A stretch of 64,000 nt of DNA from Veillonella intestinalis (lineage in GTDB: Bacteria > Bacillota > Negativicutes > Veillonellales > Veillonellaceae), in contig NZ_CALPDB010000001.1 in NCBI RefSeq assembly GCF_943193155.1, positions 62,001 to 126,000 of the forward strand, in the 5' to 3' direction. How positions within the stretch are numbered: position 1 is the stretch's first letter; every line of letters starts with the position of its first letter. Below, piece by piece: positions 1 through 10,224 of this stretch. The position numbers and the translations under genes are program-made. The notes beneath the pieces are model-generated. The model worked only from the letters and a program-made list of their open reading frames with translations, was not told the DNA's origin and did not search any database.

Positions 1-2
1 AG

Positions 3-1355
3 CGAATTGGACCTAGTGATGATGGCCCTAAAAAGACAGTATGGCAAAATTTGCAAGATTTTGGTCGGAAATATGAAGTGCATGCTTACTTAGATGGTGT
101 AGAAGGGGCAGCACCACAGTTGACGTTATTATTAGAAGATGGTAAATCGGTTACTGTAAGTGCTGATTATGTGGTGCAACGGGCACAAAAAGTACCAACA
201 AGTCGTGAAAAAGTAATGGAGCAATTAGGTCGTTTAGGTACGACTGTTTTTTCATTAGCTTCTTTATATATGCCCGATGAGCCGTTTATGTGGCCTAGCA
301 GTGTGCTAAATCAGATGCGCCGGGATGGAGTTGCTCGGTTAGAAGAATTGTTACTAGTACAGCATGAAATGGAAATGGACATCACTTTACAGCGCATAGA
401 ATCAGCAATTCAACAAGAGTTTCACAATCGTCCAAATTATGCCTCTATGACAACCGCAAATTTACCGGCTAAGTCATTAATGGGGAATCCGGATTTGCCA
501 TTAGTGTCGGTACAGTTAGATGAAGAGTGGCAAATTGAATCAGCTATTTTAGCGGGGGCACAAAAAATTATATTTGGTGGTGATCGTTTACAGCGGACAC
601 CTTATGATTTAGATGTATATGCACGAGTGGTGGCTCTTTGTAAAACGCATCAGGTACCGTGCGTGTTAGCAACGCCTCGTATTGTGCGAGATAGTGAAGT
701 AACAAGCTATTTGCCAACGTTACAAGCGATGATTGAGGCCAAGCCTGATGGGATTAGCATTCATTTTTTAGGCGCTTTAGAATGGTTACAAGAGTTGGGC
801 TATACAGGTGCTATTGAAGGGGATAGTAGTTTGCAACTTTTTAATAAAGAAGCAGTACAGCAGGTAGCTCAGTTTGGGCTGCGAAGTGTAGTGCTTTCAC
901 AAGAAGCGACGATTAAACAGATTAGTAGTATTATAAAACAGACGTCGTTACCAATTGAATGCATTGTCCATGGCTTGACAGAATTGATGATTTCGGAATA
1001 TTGTGTAATCAGTAGCTTTGCAGGTATTGGTAAAAAAGAAGGCTGTCCAGCTCCATGTTTAAAGGATTCATATGTATTAAAAGATCGTTTGGGTGAGCAA
1101 TTTCCGCTCCGTACCGATCCGTATTGTCGCATGCATATAATGAATAGTCGCATGCTTGATATGAGAGCGTATATACCAGATTTAATAAAACGTAAGCTTG
1201 CTATATTGCGTATTGATGGTCGACAACAATCTAAAGCATGGTTGCAAGAAACGGTACAAGCCTATGTAGGGATTTTACAAGGTTCATTACCAGTACCACC
1301 TAAAAATGAAGCTGTACCAGTGACAAGAGGTCACTATTTTAAAGGGATTTTCTAG
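3..1355 (+). CDS. U32 family peptidase, 5' end outside window
   Basis: The reading frame is open from the first bases of the window, so the N-terminus lies upstream; the TTG at 51 is not a credible start because coding sequence continues through it. The part present matches the C-terminal half of the collagenase-like U32 peptidases (YdcP/RlhA group). The family's cysteine-rich signature is visible around 1000-1160: a Cys in SEYCVISSFAG, then GCPAPCLKD, then TDPYCRMHI with NSRMLDM. E. coli relatives act in rRNA or tRNA hydroxylation; the substrate here cannot be read from sequence. It is followed 62 bases later by mutS2 with its own ribosome-binding site. Confidence 0.85.
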   Translation, partial: RIGPSDDGPKKTVWQNLQDFGRKYEVHAYLDGVEGAAPQLTLLLEDGKSVTVSADYVVQRAQKVPTSREKVMEQLGRLGTTVFSLASLYMPDEPFMWPSSVLNQMRRDGVARLEELLLVQHEMEMDITLQRIESAIQQEFHNRPNYASMTTANLPAKSLMGNPDLPLVSVQLDEEWQIESAILAGAQKIIFGGDRLQRTPYDLDVYARVVALCKTHQVPCVLATPRIVRDSEVTSYLPTLQAMIEAKPDGISIHFLGALEWLQELGYTGAIEGDSSLQLFNKEAVQQVAQFGLRSVVLSQEATIKQISSIIKQTSLPIECIVHGLTELMISEYCVISSFAGIGKKEGCPAPCLKDSYVLKDRLGEQFPLRTDPYCRMHIMNSRMLDMRAYIPDLIKRKLAILRIDGRQQSKAWLQETVQAYVGILQGSLPVPPKNEAVPVTRGHYFKGIF

Positions 1356-1417
1356 AAGTCATGATTTTCTAGAAGTTATATAGAGTATTACCTAATATAG
1401 GAGGGATAGATATATCT

Positions 1418-3793
1418 ATGAACAGTGAAAAACTGTTAGATTTTGATTTAATTCGGGAACGGTTAGCAGAGGCTTGTTCGTCACGGATTGCTAAGAAATT
1501 AGCTCGTGAGCTTACGCCTTTAACGGATCCGATTGCCATAAAGACGGCCTTAGATGAAACGGTAGAAGCTGTTAATTCACTACAAATGGAGATTGAACAG
1601 CCTATCGGAGGGACTCGCGATATTCGGGAAGCTTGTTCTAAAAGCCGTAAAGAGATTATTTTAACTCATGATGAGTTATGGGATATTTACACAACGCTAA
1701 GTGCGTATAAACGGATGTATAGTTTTTTTTATAGTAAATATACATCCTATCCATTGCTTTCGTTGTGGATTCAAGATATGCCACGCCATGATGGATTGGA
1801 ACGCAAATTTGAGCGAGTATTTGATAAAAAAGGGAATCTTATGGATTCGGCTTCGCCTAAATTACAACATTTGCGAACAACTATTGTGCGTACGAAAGAA
1901 CGGATTAAGTCTGATATTCAGGCTATTATTCATGACCCAGATAATCAGAAATATTTTCAGGAAGCATTGGTTACACAGCGCAATAATCGCTATGTAATTC
2001 CAGTAAAACAAGAGTATCGGTATGCCTTTGAAGGGCTTATTCATGATCGCTCTGCTACGGGGGCTACTCTTTATATTGAGCCGATGCGCCTTGTTAATTT
2101 AAATAATGATTTACAAGAAGCTATGTTGGCAGAAGAAGAAGAAGTGCGCCGTATTTATAAGGATTTGTCCTTAGCAGTACGCAAGGATAGCAATACTTTG
2201 ATGGATGCTTGTGAACGAGTGTCTCATGTAGAGTTTGTATATGGTAAGGCTTCTTTGGCTATTGCCATGAAGGCTACACCAGCTATTATTAGTGGTGCTC
2301 GTGAAGTAAAATTGATGAATGCACGGCATCCTCTGATTCCGGCTAATGTAGTGGTACCGACTACGATTACATTAGGTACATCCTATCGTATTTTGCTGAT
2401 TACAGGGTCTAATACAGGTGGTAAAACGGTAGCTATGAAGACCTTAGGTCTACTTAGTTTAATGAATCAAGCAGGTCTTCATATTCCTGCTGATACAGGC
2501 TCGATATTACCTATATTTAATACGATTTATGCTGATATAGGTGATGAACAAAGTATTGAAGCTAGTTTAAGTACTTTTTCCGCTCATATGACACAAGTAG
2601 TGCGTATTTTAAAAGTAGCGGGTGCTAAAGACTTAGTGTTACTTGATGAATTGGGCTCTGGCACCGATCCTGAAGAAGGGAGTGCGTTGGCCGTAGCGTT
2701 ACTCGAATATTTCCGTAAACGAGGCCCTCTTATGATGGTAAGTACGCATTATAATGAGCTAAAACGTTATGCGTATAATACGGAAGGTATTGAAAATGGT
2801 CATGTGGAATTTGATGAGCGCACCTTGCGACCAACGTATCGACTTCATATTGGTGTGGCTGGTAGTAGTCATGCTTTAAGTATTGCTTCACGCTTAGGGG
2901 TTCCTCGAGAAGTGATTGATTATGCGAAACAACATCGTGAAGGGTCAGATCATCGTGACATGGAAGAAGTGTTGAGCGACCTAAATGAACAATTACGCAA
3001 AAATCAGGCGAAGGAACGAGCTCTTAAGAAAGAATTAGATGAAGCACGGCGCATGCGCACGCAAGCTGATCGTGAAAAGAAACAACTGAATGAACGGCGC
3101 AAGCAAATTTTAAGTAAGGCACAAGAAGAAGCACAACAGTTGAAACAGTCTATTCGTGTAGAAGGGGAACAGATTATTAAAGAGTTGAAATCTCAGTTCT
3201 CTGAAACTAATAAGACAAAACGCCAAGAGGCGATTACAAAAGCGAGAAAAAATATTTCTGGCGTACATGTGCCAGAATTAGAGCAAGAAACACGCACACC
3301 TGTGAATATAAAAGAGCTTCAGGTGGGTCAAACTGTTTTTGTGACGTCTTTAAATGCTGTGGGTACAGTTGAAGCGATTCAAGGCAAACGAATTCAAGTT
3401 GCGGTGAATGGTTTATCGGCGAATGTGAAAGTGGCTGATTTAGCACTGGCTAGTCGTGAAGAAACTAATAATTTACGGCGTAAGCAAGAGGCGATACAAC
3501 CAAAACCACGAAAACGTGCTGGTGGTTCTGCTGTTGAACGACAAAAGCATGTTACGACGGAGTTAAATGTAATTGGACAAACTGTGGATGAAGCTAATCA
3601 GAATGTAGGTCATTTTATTGACCAAGCTTTGATGGCGGGCATTTCACCAGTGCGGATTGTACATGGTAAAGGTACAGGCGCGTTGCGGGCAGGTATTCAT
3701 CAGTATTTAAAAACATTGCCACATATTAGTCGGTATGAAATTGCCGGCTATGATGAAGGCGGTGCAGGCGCGACTTTAGTATATTTAAAATAA
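1418..3793 (+). CDS. mutS2: MutS2 family ATPase/endonuclease
   Basis: A MutS2 protein of 791 residues, the usual length. The ABC-type ATPase core has a Walker A GSNTGGKT at about residues 329-336 and a Walker B LVLLDELGSGTDPEEG near 408. A charged coiled-coil stretch follows (about 505-610), then a C-terminal Smr nuclease domain from about 715 containing VHGKGTGALR. MutS2 proteins suppress homologous recombination and, in Bacillus, rescue collided ribosomes; which role applies here is not visible. The ATG at 1418 has taggagg upstream. A short gap with an extended -10 promoter separates it from the PBP gene. Confidence 0.95.
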   Translation: MNSEKLLDFDLIRERLAEACSSRIAKKLARELTPLTDPIAIKTALDETVEAVNSLQMEIEQPIGGTRDIREACSKSRKEIILTHDELWDIYTTLSAYKRMYSFFYSKYTSYPLLSLWIQDMPRHDGLERKFERVFDKKGNLMDSASPKLQHLRTTIVRTKERIKSDIQAIIHDPDNQKYFQEALVTQRNNRYVIPVKQEYRYAFEGLIHDRSATGATLYIEPMRLVNLNNDLQEAMLAEEEEVRRIYKDLSLAVRKDSNTLMDACERVSHVEFVYGKASLAIAMKATPAIISGAREVKLMNARHPLIPANVVVPTTITLGTSYRILLITGSNTGGKTVAMKTLGLLSLMNQAGLHIPADTGSILPIFNTIYADIGDEQSIEASLSTFSAHMTQVVRILKVAGAKDLVLLDELGSGTDPEEGSALAVALLEYFRKRGPLMMVSTHYNELKRYAYNTEGIENGHVEFDERTLRPTYRLHIGVAGSSHALSIASRLGVPREVIDYAKQHREGSDHRDMEEVLSDLNEQLRKNQAKERALKKELDEARRMRTQADREKKQLNERRKQILSKAQEEAQQLKQSIRVEGEQIIKELKSQFSETNKTKRQEAITKARKNISGVHVPELEQETRTPVNIKELQVGQTVFVTSLNAVGTVEAIQGKRIQVAVNGLSANVKVADLALASREETNNLRRKQEAIQPKPRKRAGGSAVERQKHVTTELNVIGQTVDEANQNVGHFIDQALMAGISPVRIVHGKGTGALRAGIHQYLKTLPHISRYEIAGYDEGGAGATLVYLK

Positions 3794-3870
3794 AGATAAC
3801 TTTTGTTAGAAATGTGGCCTTAAGCTGTTTACTTCTATAGTGTAAGGTGATACCATATGTGGCATAGGTA

Positions 3871-3879
3871 TGATATAAT
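3871..3879 (+). promoter_or_regulatory. Extended -10 promoter for the PBP1A gene
   Basis: TGA followed directly by TATAAT makes a consensus extended -10 element about 40 bases before the PBP start. No good -35 hexamer lies at the proper distance, as is normal for extended -10 promoters. Confidence 0.5.
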
Positions 3880-3917
3880 GAGCTATATGACTTATTATTC
3901 GTAATGAGAGGTGTCGT

Positions 3918-6041
3918 ATGAGTTTACAACGTTCGTCCCAAAGAGGGCGACAAGTTAAGAGTAGAACAACAGCGGGTAAATCACCGAAGAAGAAGTCTCC
4001 AGTCCGTCGCTTCCTATGGATTGTGGGCATTCTACTGTTTTTGATTATTGCAGGAGCTGGCTGTGGCTTTATTGGTGCCACTATGTCTGATTTGCCAGAA
4101 GTGGCCAATGTAAAACCAGCTGCATCCTCGCAAATTTATGATGTGCATGGTAATCTGCTTACTACCGTTCATGCTACGGAAAATCGGTTACCTGTAAAAT
4201 TATCTCAAGTACCAAAAAACTTGCAAAATGCTTTTATTGCTACCGAAGACGTTCGTTTTTATAGTCATCATGGTATTGACCCCGTCGGCATTATGCGTGC
4301 TATTTGGGTAAATATTGCTCATGATGGAGTAGCTGAAGGTGGTAGCACCATTACGCAGCAATTAGCGCGTAATGCCTTTTTAACGCAAGACCGCACGCTT
4401 AAACGTAAGATTATGGAAGCTATGTTAGCGTTGCGCATAGAACAGTACTATACAAAACAAGAAATTTTAGAAATGTATATGAACCAAATATACTTCGGTC
4501 AAGGGGCCTATGGTGTACAAGCAGCGGCTCATGTATACTTTGGTAAAAATGTACAGGACTTAGATTTAGCACAATGTGCTATGTTAGCTGGCTTACCACA
4601 AAGCCCTAACTATTATTCGCCATTGACGAATTTAAAAGCTGGCAAAGCGCGTCAAGCTATTGTATTAAATCAGATGGCAAAGTATGAATATATTGATCAA
4701 GCTACAGCTGATGCAGCTAAAGAAGCTGATTTAGGGCTTCGTGAAAAGGCTGAAGTAGCTCATAGTGATACAAATGCGTCATACTTCATCGATTATGTTA
4801 TTTCAGAAATTGCTGAAAAATATGGTGATGATGCTATCTATAAAGATGGTTTGAAAGTATATACTACAATTGATATGAAAGCTCAGGAAGCAGCTGTTAG
4901 AGCTATGCATAATTTGCCTGACTTCTATACTGATTCTAATGGTTTACAACAACCACAGGGCGCTTTGGTAGCGATTAATCCACACAATGGGTATATTGTA
5001 GCTATGGTAGGTGGCCGTGGTGATGACTCCTTTAACCGTGCTGTGCTAGCAGAACGTCAACCAGGGTCAGCTTTTAAACCATTTGTTTACTTGGCGGCCA
5101 TCCAAGATGGCATGACACCAGGTACTGTTATGGAAGATAAGAAGCTTGACTTTAATGGTTGGAGTCCTAAAAACTATGAAGGCACTTATTCTGGTAATAT
5201 GACTCTTCGCTATGCGTTACAGCATTCGGTTAATACCATTGCTGTGCAGTTAGCGGATAAAGTAGGGATGAATAAAATCATTGATTTATCCTCCGCATTG
5301 GGTATTTCTACCTTAGTTAAAGATGGCGAGCCTAATGACTATAACTTGGCAGTTGCCTTGGGTGGTTTAACACAAGGGGTTAAACCGATTGACATGGCTG
5401 TTGCTTATGGTACCCTTGCTAATGGTGGGGTTAAAGTAAAACCAGTAGCGATTACGAAGATTGTGGATCGCAATGGACAAGTGGTTGAAGAAAATAGCAC
5501 TGAAGAAAAACGCGTAGTAGATCCTAAATATGCGTATGTTATCACTAACATGTTAGAATCAGTTATGTCTGGTGGTACTGGTGGTGGCGCCTCAATTGGT
5601 CGTCCTGCAGCTGGTAAAACAGGGACAACTGATGAATCAAAAGATGCGTGGTTTGTAGGTTACACACCTGATTTAGTCGCTGCTGTTTGGATGGGCGATG
5701 ACTATGGTGTTGAGACACTGAATGAAATTACTGGTGGTACTGTACCAGCCGTAATTTGGCGTGATTTTATGTCTGAAGCGTTAACAGCTATGGATATTCC
5801 AGCTAGTGATTTCACGGTGCCGCCAGGGGCTGCAGCTATTGCTAACCAAGGCTATGCACCTCCTCCTAAGAAAGAAGATCCTAAGGAGAAAGATAAAGAT
5901 AAAGATAAAGTAAAAAAAGACGATAAAGATAGTAAAGAAGAAGCTGTAAGCGAGGAGTCTGCGAGTTCTGAAGATGAGAGCAAAGAAGAACCAGCTAAAA
6001 AGCCAGCTAAGAAATCATCAAAATCGAGTAAAGATGAGTAG
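3918..6041 (+). CDS. mrcA: Class A penicillin-binding protein (PBP1A family)
   Basis: Bifunctional peptidoglycan synthase of 707 residues: glycosyltransferase family 51 plus transpeptidase. Residues 1-31 are a basic cytoplasmic tail and about 32-53 the single membrane anchor. The GT51 domain shows TEDVRFYSHHGID near 109 and GGSTITQQLARN. The transpeptidase has SAFK with the active Ser near 385, SVN near 437 and KTGT near 566. The last 70 residues are a Lys/Glu/Ser repeat tail that is probably disordered. The protein acts on lipid II at the outer face of the cytoplasmic membrane. tyrS follows after about 20 bases and may be cotranscribed. The symbol is by family; ponA would be equivalent. Confidence 0.93.
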   Translation: MSLQRSSQRGRQVKSRTTAGKSPKKKSPVRRFLWIVGILLFLIIAGAGCGFIGATMSDLPEVANVKPAASSQIYDVHGNLLTTVHATENRLPVKLSQVPKNLQNAFIATEDVRFYSHHGIDPVGIMRAIWVNIAHDGVAEGGSTITQQLARNAFLTQDRTLKRKIMEAMLALRIEQYYTKQEILEMYMNQIYFGQGAYGVQAAAHVYFGKNVQDLDLAQCAMLAGLPQSPNYYSPLTNLKAGKARQAIVLNQMAKYEYIDQATADAAKEADLGLREKAEVAHSDTNASYFIDYVISEIAEKYGDDAIYKDGLKVYTTIDMKAQEAAVRAMHNLPDFYTDSNGLQQPQGALVAINPHNGYIVAMVGGRGDDSFNRAVLAERQPGSAFKPFVYLAAIQDGMTPGTVMEDKKLDFNGWSPKNYEGTYSGNMTLRYALQHSVNTIAVQLADKVGMNKIIDLSSALGISTLVKDGEPNDYNLAVALGGLTQGVKPIDMAVAYGTLANGGVKVKPVAITKIVDRNGQVVEENSTEEKRVVDPKYAYVITNMLESVMSGGTGGGASIGRPAAGKTGTTDESKDAWFVGYTPDLVAAVWMGDDYGVETLNEITGGTVPAVIWRDFMSEALTAMDIPASDFTVPPGAAAIANQGYAPPPKKEDPKEKDKDKDKVKKDDKDSKEEAVSEESASSEDESKEEPAKKPAKKSSKSSKDE

Positions 6042-6063
6042 TTAGTTTAGAGGAGGAAGATTG

Positions 6064-7272
6064 ATGAAAACATTGGAAGAACAATTACGCCTGATTAAAC
6101 ATGGCGTGGAAAATTTACTTCCAGAAGAAGATTTTAAAAAGAAATTAGCAAAATCTATTGCTGAAAATAAACCATTAAAAATTAAACTAGGCCTTGATCC
6201 AACCGCACCAGATATTCATTTGGGACATACGGTAGTGTTACGTAAATTAAAAACATTCCAGGATTTAGGTCATCAAATTATTATTTTGATTGGTGATTTT
6301 ACAGCTCGTATCGGTGATCCTACTGGTAAAAGTGTAACTCGTCCTCCTCTTGATGAAGCGGCTGTAGCACATAATGCCATGACCTATAAAGAACAGATTT
6401 TTAAAGTGCTTGATGAGTCAAAGACTAAAGTTGTTTATAATAGCGAATGGCTTAGTAAATTATCTTTTGAAGATGTACTAAAACTATCTGCTAAATATAC
6501 AGTGGCTCGCATGTTGGAACGTGATGATTTCCAAAAGCGTTATACAGAAGGGCGCCCTATTGGAGTTCATGAATTTATGTATCCATTGATGCAGGGCTAT
6601 GATTCAGTAGCACTTGAAGCTGATATTGAGTTTGGCGGTACTGATCAGACTTTCAACTTATTAATGGGTCGTCATTTACAAGAAGAATATGGTCAAGCAC
6701 CACAGACAATTATTACTATGCCTATTTTAGAAGGTCTTGATGGCGTTCAAAAGATGAGTAAATCCTTGGGTAATTATATTGGCATTAGCGAGGCGCCAAC
6801 AGAAATGTATGGTAAAGCTATGTCAATTCCTGATGAGCTTATGATGCGTTATTTTATGTTAGTAACGGATATGTCTATTGAAGAACAAGAAGAATTAGGC
6901 AAAGCCTTAGAAGCTGGCACAGCTCATCCTCGTGATACAAAAATGAAATTGGCTCATACCATTGTTCGTTTGTATCATGGTGAAGAGGCGGCTAATGAAG
7001 CGCAGGAACAGTTTATTCGAGTGTTCCAAAAGCATGATTTGCCAACGGATATTCCTGAATATGCTATGGCAAAATCATCAGAGCCTGTATATGTACCACA
7101 GTTATTAACGGATGCAGGTTTAACAGCAAGTAATAGTGAAGCACGCCGTTCCATTAAAGCTGGTGCGTTCAAAATTAATGGTGAAAAATGTGCTGACGAA
7201 AATATTGAACTAGCAGATGATATGGTGCTACAAGTAGGTAAACGTAAATTTATCAAAATTAAATTCAATTAA
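6064..7272 (+). CDS. tyrS: Tyrosine--tRNA ligase
   Basis: Class I aminoacyl-tRNA synthetase that charges tRNA-Tyr, 402 residues from the ATG at 6064. The TTG at 6061 is in frame, but the ATG lies six bases after AGGAGGA and is preferred. The HIGH signature appears as HLGH near residue 50 and KMSKS near 231. The C-terminal 60 residues form an S4 RNA-binding domain. The opening [13 protein letters not shown] identifies the TyrZ-like subgroup rather than the E. coli TyrS subgroup. No T-box leader is visible in the short gap before it. Confidence 0.95.
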   Translation: MKTLEEQLRLIKHGVENLLPEEDFKKKLAKSIAENKPLKIKLGLDPTAPDIHLGHTVVLRKLKTFQDLGHQIIILIGDFTARIGDPTGKSVTRPPLDEAAVAHNAMTYKEQIFKVLDESKTKVVYNSEWLSKLSFEDVLKLSAKYTVARMLERDDFQKRYTEGRPIGVHEFMYPLMQGYDSVALEADIEFGGTDQTFNLLMGRHLQEEYGQAPQTIITMPILEGLDGVQKMSKSLGNYIGISEAPTEMYGKAMSIPDELMMRYFMLVTDMSIEEQEELGKALEAGTAHPRDTKMKLAHTIVRLYHGEEAANEAQEQFIRVFQKHDLPTDIPEYAMAKSSEPVYVPQLLTDAGLTASNSEARRSIKAGAFKINGEKCADENIELADDMVLQVGKRKFIKIKFN

Positions 7273-7274
7273 TG

Positions 7275-7307
7275 TGCTGCACTATATAATATGTTGCACT
7301 ATATAAT
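7275..7307 (+). repeat. Two 16-bp direct repeats after tyrS
   Basis: TGCTGCACTATATAAT (7275-7290) and TGTTGCACTATATAAT (7292-7307) lie immediately after the tyrS stop, 17 bases apart. The rest of the 353-base gap holds the tyrS terminator and the ppsA promoter; I see no gene in it. Confidence 0.6.
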
Positions 7308-7394
7308 GCAGTTATACATGTATTATATGAATATAAGCTATAGCGTACACGGTATGAGATAAGCTATAACAAGAAATATGCTTTAATGTATAAA

Positions 7395-7440
7395 GGACCA
7401 GAGTTAAAACGTACAATTAACTCTGGTTCTTTTTATTTTG
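7395..7440 (+). terminator. Intrinsic terminator of tyrS
   Basis: Arms CCAGAGTTAA (7398-7407) and TTAACTCTGG (7417-7426) pair perfectly and are followed by a T-rich tract. Confidence 0.85.
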
Positions 7441-7553
7441 ATTACATAGTTAGATAGTGCTTAATAGGTATAGGTAACTATATTTAGTGTAGTTGTTTCT
7501 ATGCTAATAGCTATGCAATATATAAATAATATTCTATAAAGTGTGAAATATAA

Positions 7554-7582
7554 TTGACATTTTATTAAATGTGTTGTACTAT
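7554..7582 (+). promoter_or_regulatory. Sigma-70 type promoter of ppsA
   Basis: TTGACA (7554-7559), a 17-base spacer, and TACTAT (7577-7582). Transcription would start near 7589, leaving a leader of about 37 bases before the ppsA start. Confidence 0.7.
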
Positions 7583-7625
7583 TTACCTAGTTGATGTATT
7601 TCTTTTCTTCAGGAGGTTTCATATA

Positions 7626-10004
7626 ATGAATCGTGAAAATGCATATGTACTTTGGTTTGATGAATTGAAGCGTGAAGATGTAGCCTTAGTTGGTGGTAAA
7701 TCTTCTTCGTTAGGGGAAATGACTTCCTCCACAAATGTACCTGTACCATACGGTTTTGCTACAACTGCTCATGGCTATCGGTTCTTTATGGAACGTACTG
7801 GTTTAGAAGACAAGATTAAAGCAGAACTTGATAAATTAGATGATGTAGAAAATTCTGCTTTGTTACGTGAAATTTGTGCTAATATTCGCAAATTAATTTG
7901 TGATGCAGAAATGCCACAGGAATTAGCAGAAGCTATTGAAAAAGCCTATGCTGAATTGGGACAGAAAGTAAATGAAGACAATCCTTTCGTAGCAGTTCGT
8001 TCTAGTGCGACGGCTGAAGATTTACCAGATGCAAGCTTTGCAGGCCAACAAGATACATACTTAAATGTTCGTGGTGCTGATGTAATTATCCAAAAAGTAA
8101 AAGAATGCTACGCATCTACATTTACAGATCGCGCTACTTACTATCGTGTAAAACAAGGTTTTGACCATATGACTGTAGCTTTGAGTGCTGCTATTCAGAT
8201 GATGGTATTCTCCAAATCTGCTGGTGTTATGTTCACAGTTGACCTTGTGACTGGTAATGATGAAAGTATTTTAATTGAAGGGTCTTGGGGTCTTGGTGAA
8301 TATGTAGTACAAGGGACAGTTACGCCAGATAACTTCACTGTTAATAAAAAAGCAATGAAAATCGAAAGTCGTATGATTAACGATAAAAATATTGCGCTTG
8401 TTCGTAATCCTGATGGCGACTGTGCTGAAATTGTAATTCCAGAAGAACAAGCTAAGGCACAAGTGCTTACTGATGAACAAGTTCTTGAGTTAGCTTCCTA
8501 TGCTAAAGCTATTGAAAAACATTATGGTTGCTATATGGATATGGAATGGGGCGTTGATGAACGAGATAATAAGATTTGGATCTTACAAGCTCGTCCAGAA
8601 ACAGTTTGGTCCCGTAAAAATAAAGATGAAAAACCGGCGGAAGAAGCTGTACAAACTACAACATCTCGTGAAATCGTGGTAAAAGGTTTACCAGCTAGTC
8701 CTGGTAAAGCGGCTGGTAAAGCTCATGTTATTTTAGACCCAGCTGATATTGATAGTTTCAAAGAAGGGGAAATTCTTGTTACTACAATGACGGCACCGGA
8801 CTGGGTACCAGCTATGAAAAAAGCTAAAGCGATTGTAACTGATGCGGGCGGTATGACTTGTCATGCATCTATCGTAAGTCGTGAATTAGGCATTCCTTGT
8901 ATCGTTGGTACTAAGAGCCGCAGTGAAGAAGGCACAAAACGCATTGCTGATGGTCAGATGATTACTGTAGATGCAACAAATGGTATCGTATATGATGGTA
9001 TTTTAGAAGATGCTGTAAAACCAAAAGCAGAAGCTTCGGCACAAGTAGTAAGTGAATATATTCCAGTAACAGGCACTAAAGTATATATGAATCTTGGTGA
9101 CCCTGATTTAGCTGAAAAATATGGTGTTTTACCATGTGATGGCATTGGTTTGATGCGTGAAGAGTTTATTTGGACTACATTCATCCATGAACATCCATTG
9201 CATTTGATTGAAACTGGCCGTAGCCAATTCGCTATTGATACATTAGCTGAAGGTATGCGTAAAGTATGTCAGGCATTGGCACCTCGTCAAGTAGTGCTTC
9301 GCTTAAGCGATTTCAAATCTAGCGAATATCGTGATTTAAATGGTGGCGATAAGCACGAACCACATGAATCCAGTGCTTTACTTGGCTGGCGTGGTGCTTC
9401 TCGTTACTATGACCCTAAATATGCACCAGCTTTCCAATTGGAATTAGCGGCTATTCGTAAAGTTCGTGAAGAATATGGTTTCAAAAACTTACAAGTTATG
9501 ATTCCATTCTGTCGTACGGTGCAAGAGGCTGCAGAAGTAACTCGCGTAATGGCTGAAAATGGATTGGCACGCAGTGCTGATTTCAAAATTTGGCTTATGG
9601 CTGAAATTCCAGCAAACATTATCTTAGCTGATCAATTTAACCAATATGTAGATGGCTACTCTATCGGTTCCAATGACTTAACTATGTTAATTCTTGGTTG
9701 TGACCGTGATAATGAAACGGTACAACATATTTATGATGAACGTAATTTGGCAATCCGTCGTGCGATTCATCACCTAATCGAAGTAGCTCATCGTGATGGC
9801 AAAACAGTATCTATTTGTGGACAAGCACCAAGTGTATATCCTGATTTCTGTGAATTCTTGGTACGTAGTGGTATTGACTCCATTTCTGTAAATCCAGATG
9901 CTGTAAAAGCTACGAAGAAAATGGTGGCTCAGTTAGAACAACGTATTATGCTTGACGCTGTGACTGGTCGCGGTCGCACTCTTGGTAATGAATTAGAGTG
10001 GTAA
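7626..10004 (+). CDS. ppsA: Phosphoenolpyruvate synthase
   Basis: Converts pyruvate, ATP and water to PEP, AMP and phosphate in gluconeogenesis, which suits an organism living on lactate. The start is the ATG at 7626, ten bases after AGGAGG; the longer frame from 7569 would begin upstream of the promoter-proximal leader and has no ribosome site. It is 792 residues, the normal length. Domains: N-terminal ATP-grasp PEP/pyruvate-binding domain (about 1-340), swivelling phosphohistidine domain with GGMTCHAS (His413), and C-terminal PEP-utiliser barrel with MAEIPANI, GSNDLT and ICGQAPS containing the catalytic Cys. The regulators ccpN and ppsR follow. Confidence 0.95.
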   Translation: MNRENAYVLWFDELKREDVALVGGKSSSLGEMTSSTNVPVPYGFATTAHGYRFFMERTGLEDKIKAELDKLDDVENSALLREICANIRKLICDAEMPQELAEAIEKAYAELGQKVNEDNPFVAVRSSATAEDLPDASFAGQQDTYLNVRGADVIIQKVKECYASTFTDRATYYRVKQGFDHMTVALSAAIQMMVFSKSAGVMFTVDLVTGNDESILIEGSWGLGEYVVQGTVTPDNFTVNKKAMKIESRMINDKNIALVRNPDGDCAEIVIPEEQAKAQVLTDEQVLELASYAKAIEKHYGCYMDMEWGVDERDNKIWILQARPETVWSRKNKDEKPAEEAVQTTTSREIVVKGLPASPGKAAGKAHVILDPADIDSFKEGEILVTTMTAPDWVPAMKKAKAIVTDAGGMTCHASIVSRELGIPCIVGTKSRSEEGTKRIADGQMITVDATNGIVYDGILEDAVKPKAEASAQVVSEYIPVTGTKVYMNLGDPDLAEKYGVLPCDGIGLMREEFIWTTFIHEHPLHLIETGRSQFAIDTLAEGMRKVCQALAPRQVVLRLSDFKSSEYRDLNGGDKHEPHESSALLGWRGASRYYDPKYAPAFQLELAAIRKVREEYGFKNLQVMIPFCRTVQEAAEVTRVMAENGLARSADFKIWLMAEIPANIILADQFNQYVDGYSIGSNDLTMLILGCDRDNETVQHIYDERNLAIRRAIHHLIEVAHRDGKTVSICGQAPSVYPDFCEFLVRSGIDSISVNPDAVKATKKMVAQLEQRIMLDAVTGRGRTLGNELEW

Positions 10005-10020
10005 TAATACTATGTGAAAT

Positions 10021-10051
10021 AAACAGGAGGCTACATAGCCTCCTGTTTTTT
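10021..10051 (+). terminator. Intrinsic terminator of ppsA
   Basis: A perfect 12-bp stem (10021-10032 with 10037-10048), four-base loop ACAT and a T run. Confidence 0.95.
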
Positions 10052-10058
10052 ATAGACG

Positions 10059-10190
10059 CTGAAACATGTGAAGTGTTATATAGAAATATATGAAGTATCA
10101 TATGGAAACATGTGGAACATAATATGGAAACATATGAAACATGGTGTGGAAACATATGTAATATACAGTGGAAGCACATAAAGCATACTA
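10059..10190 (+). repeat. Six imperfect tandem 22-bp repeats before ccpN
   Basis: Six units of exactly 22 bases start at 10059, 10081, 10103, 10125, 10147 and 10169. The rough consensus starts TGGAAACATATGAAACAT, and each unit carries a CATATG- or ACATGT-like core. The array fills the space between the ppsA terminator and the ccpN ribosome-binding site. It could be an operator array or simply a drifting repeat. Confidence 0.85.
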
Positions 10191-10224
10191 TGTTTCAGTT
10201 ACTAAAGTGAAAGGAGGATATACT

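Noticed and set aside
9946-10179. 77-residue minus-strand frame over the ppsA end and 22-bp repeats
   Set aside because: Its Cys/His-rich periodic translation is produced by the tandem repeat; there is no ribosome site, and it overlaps ppsA.
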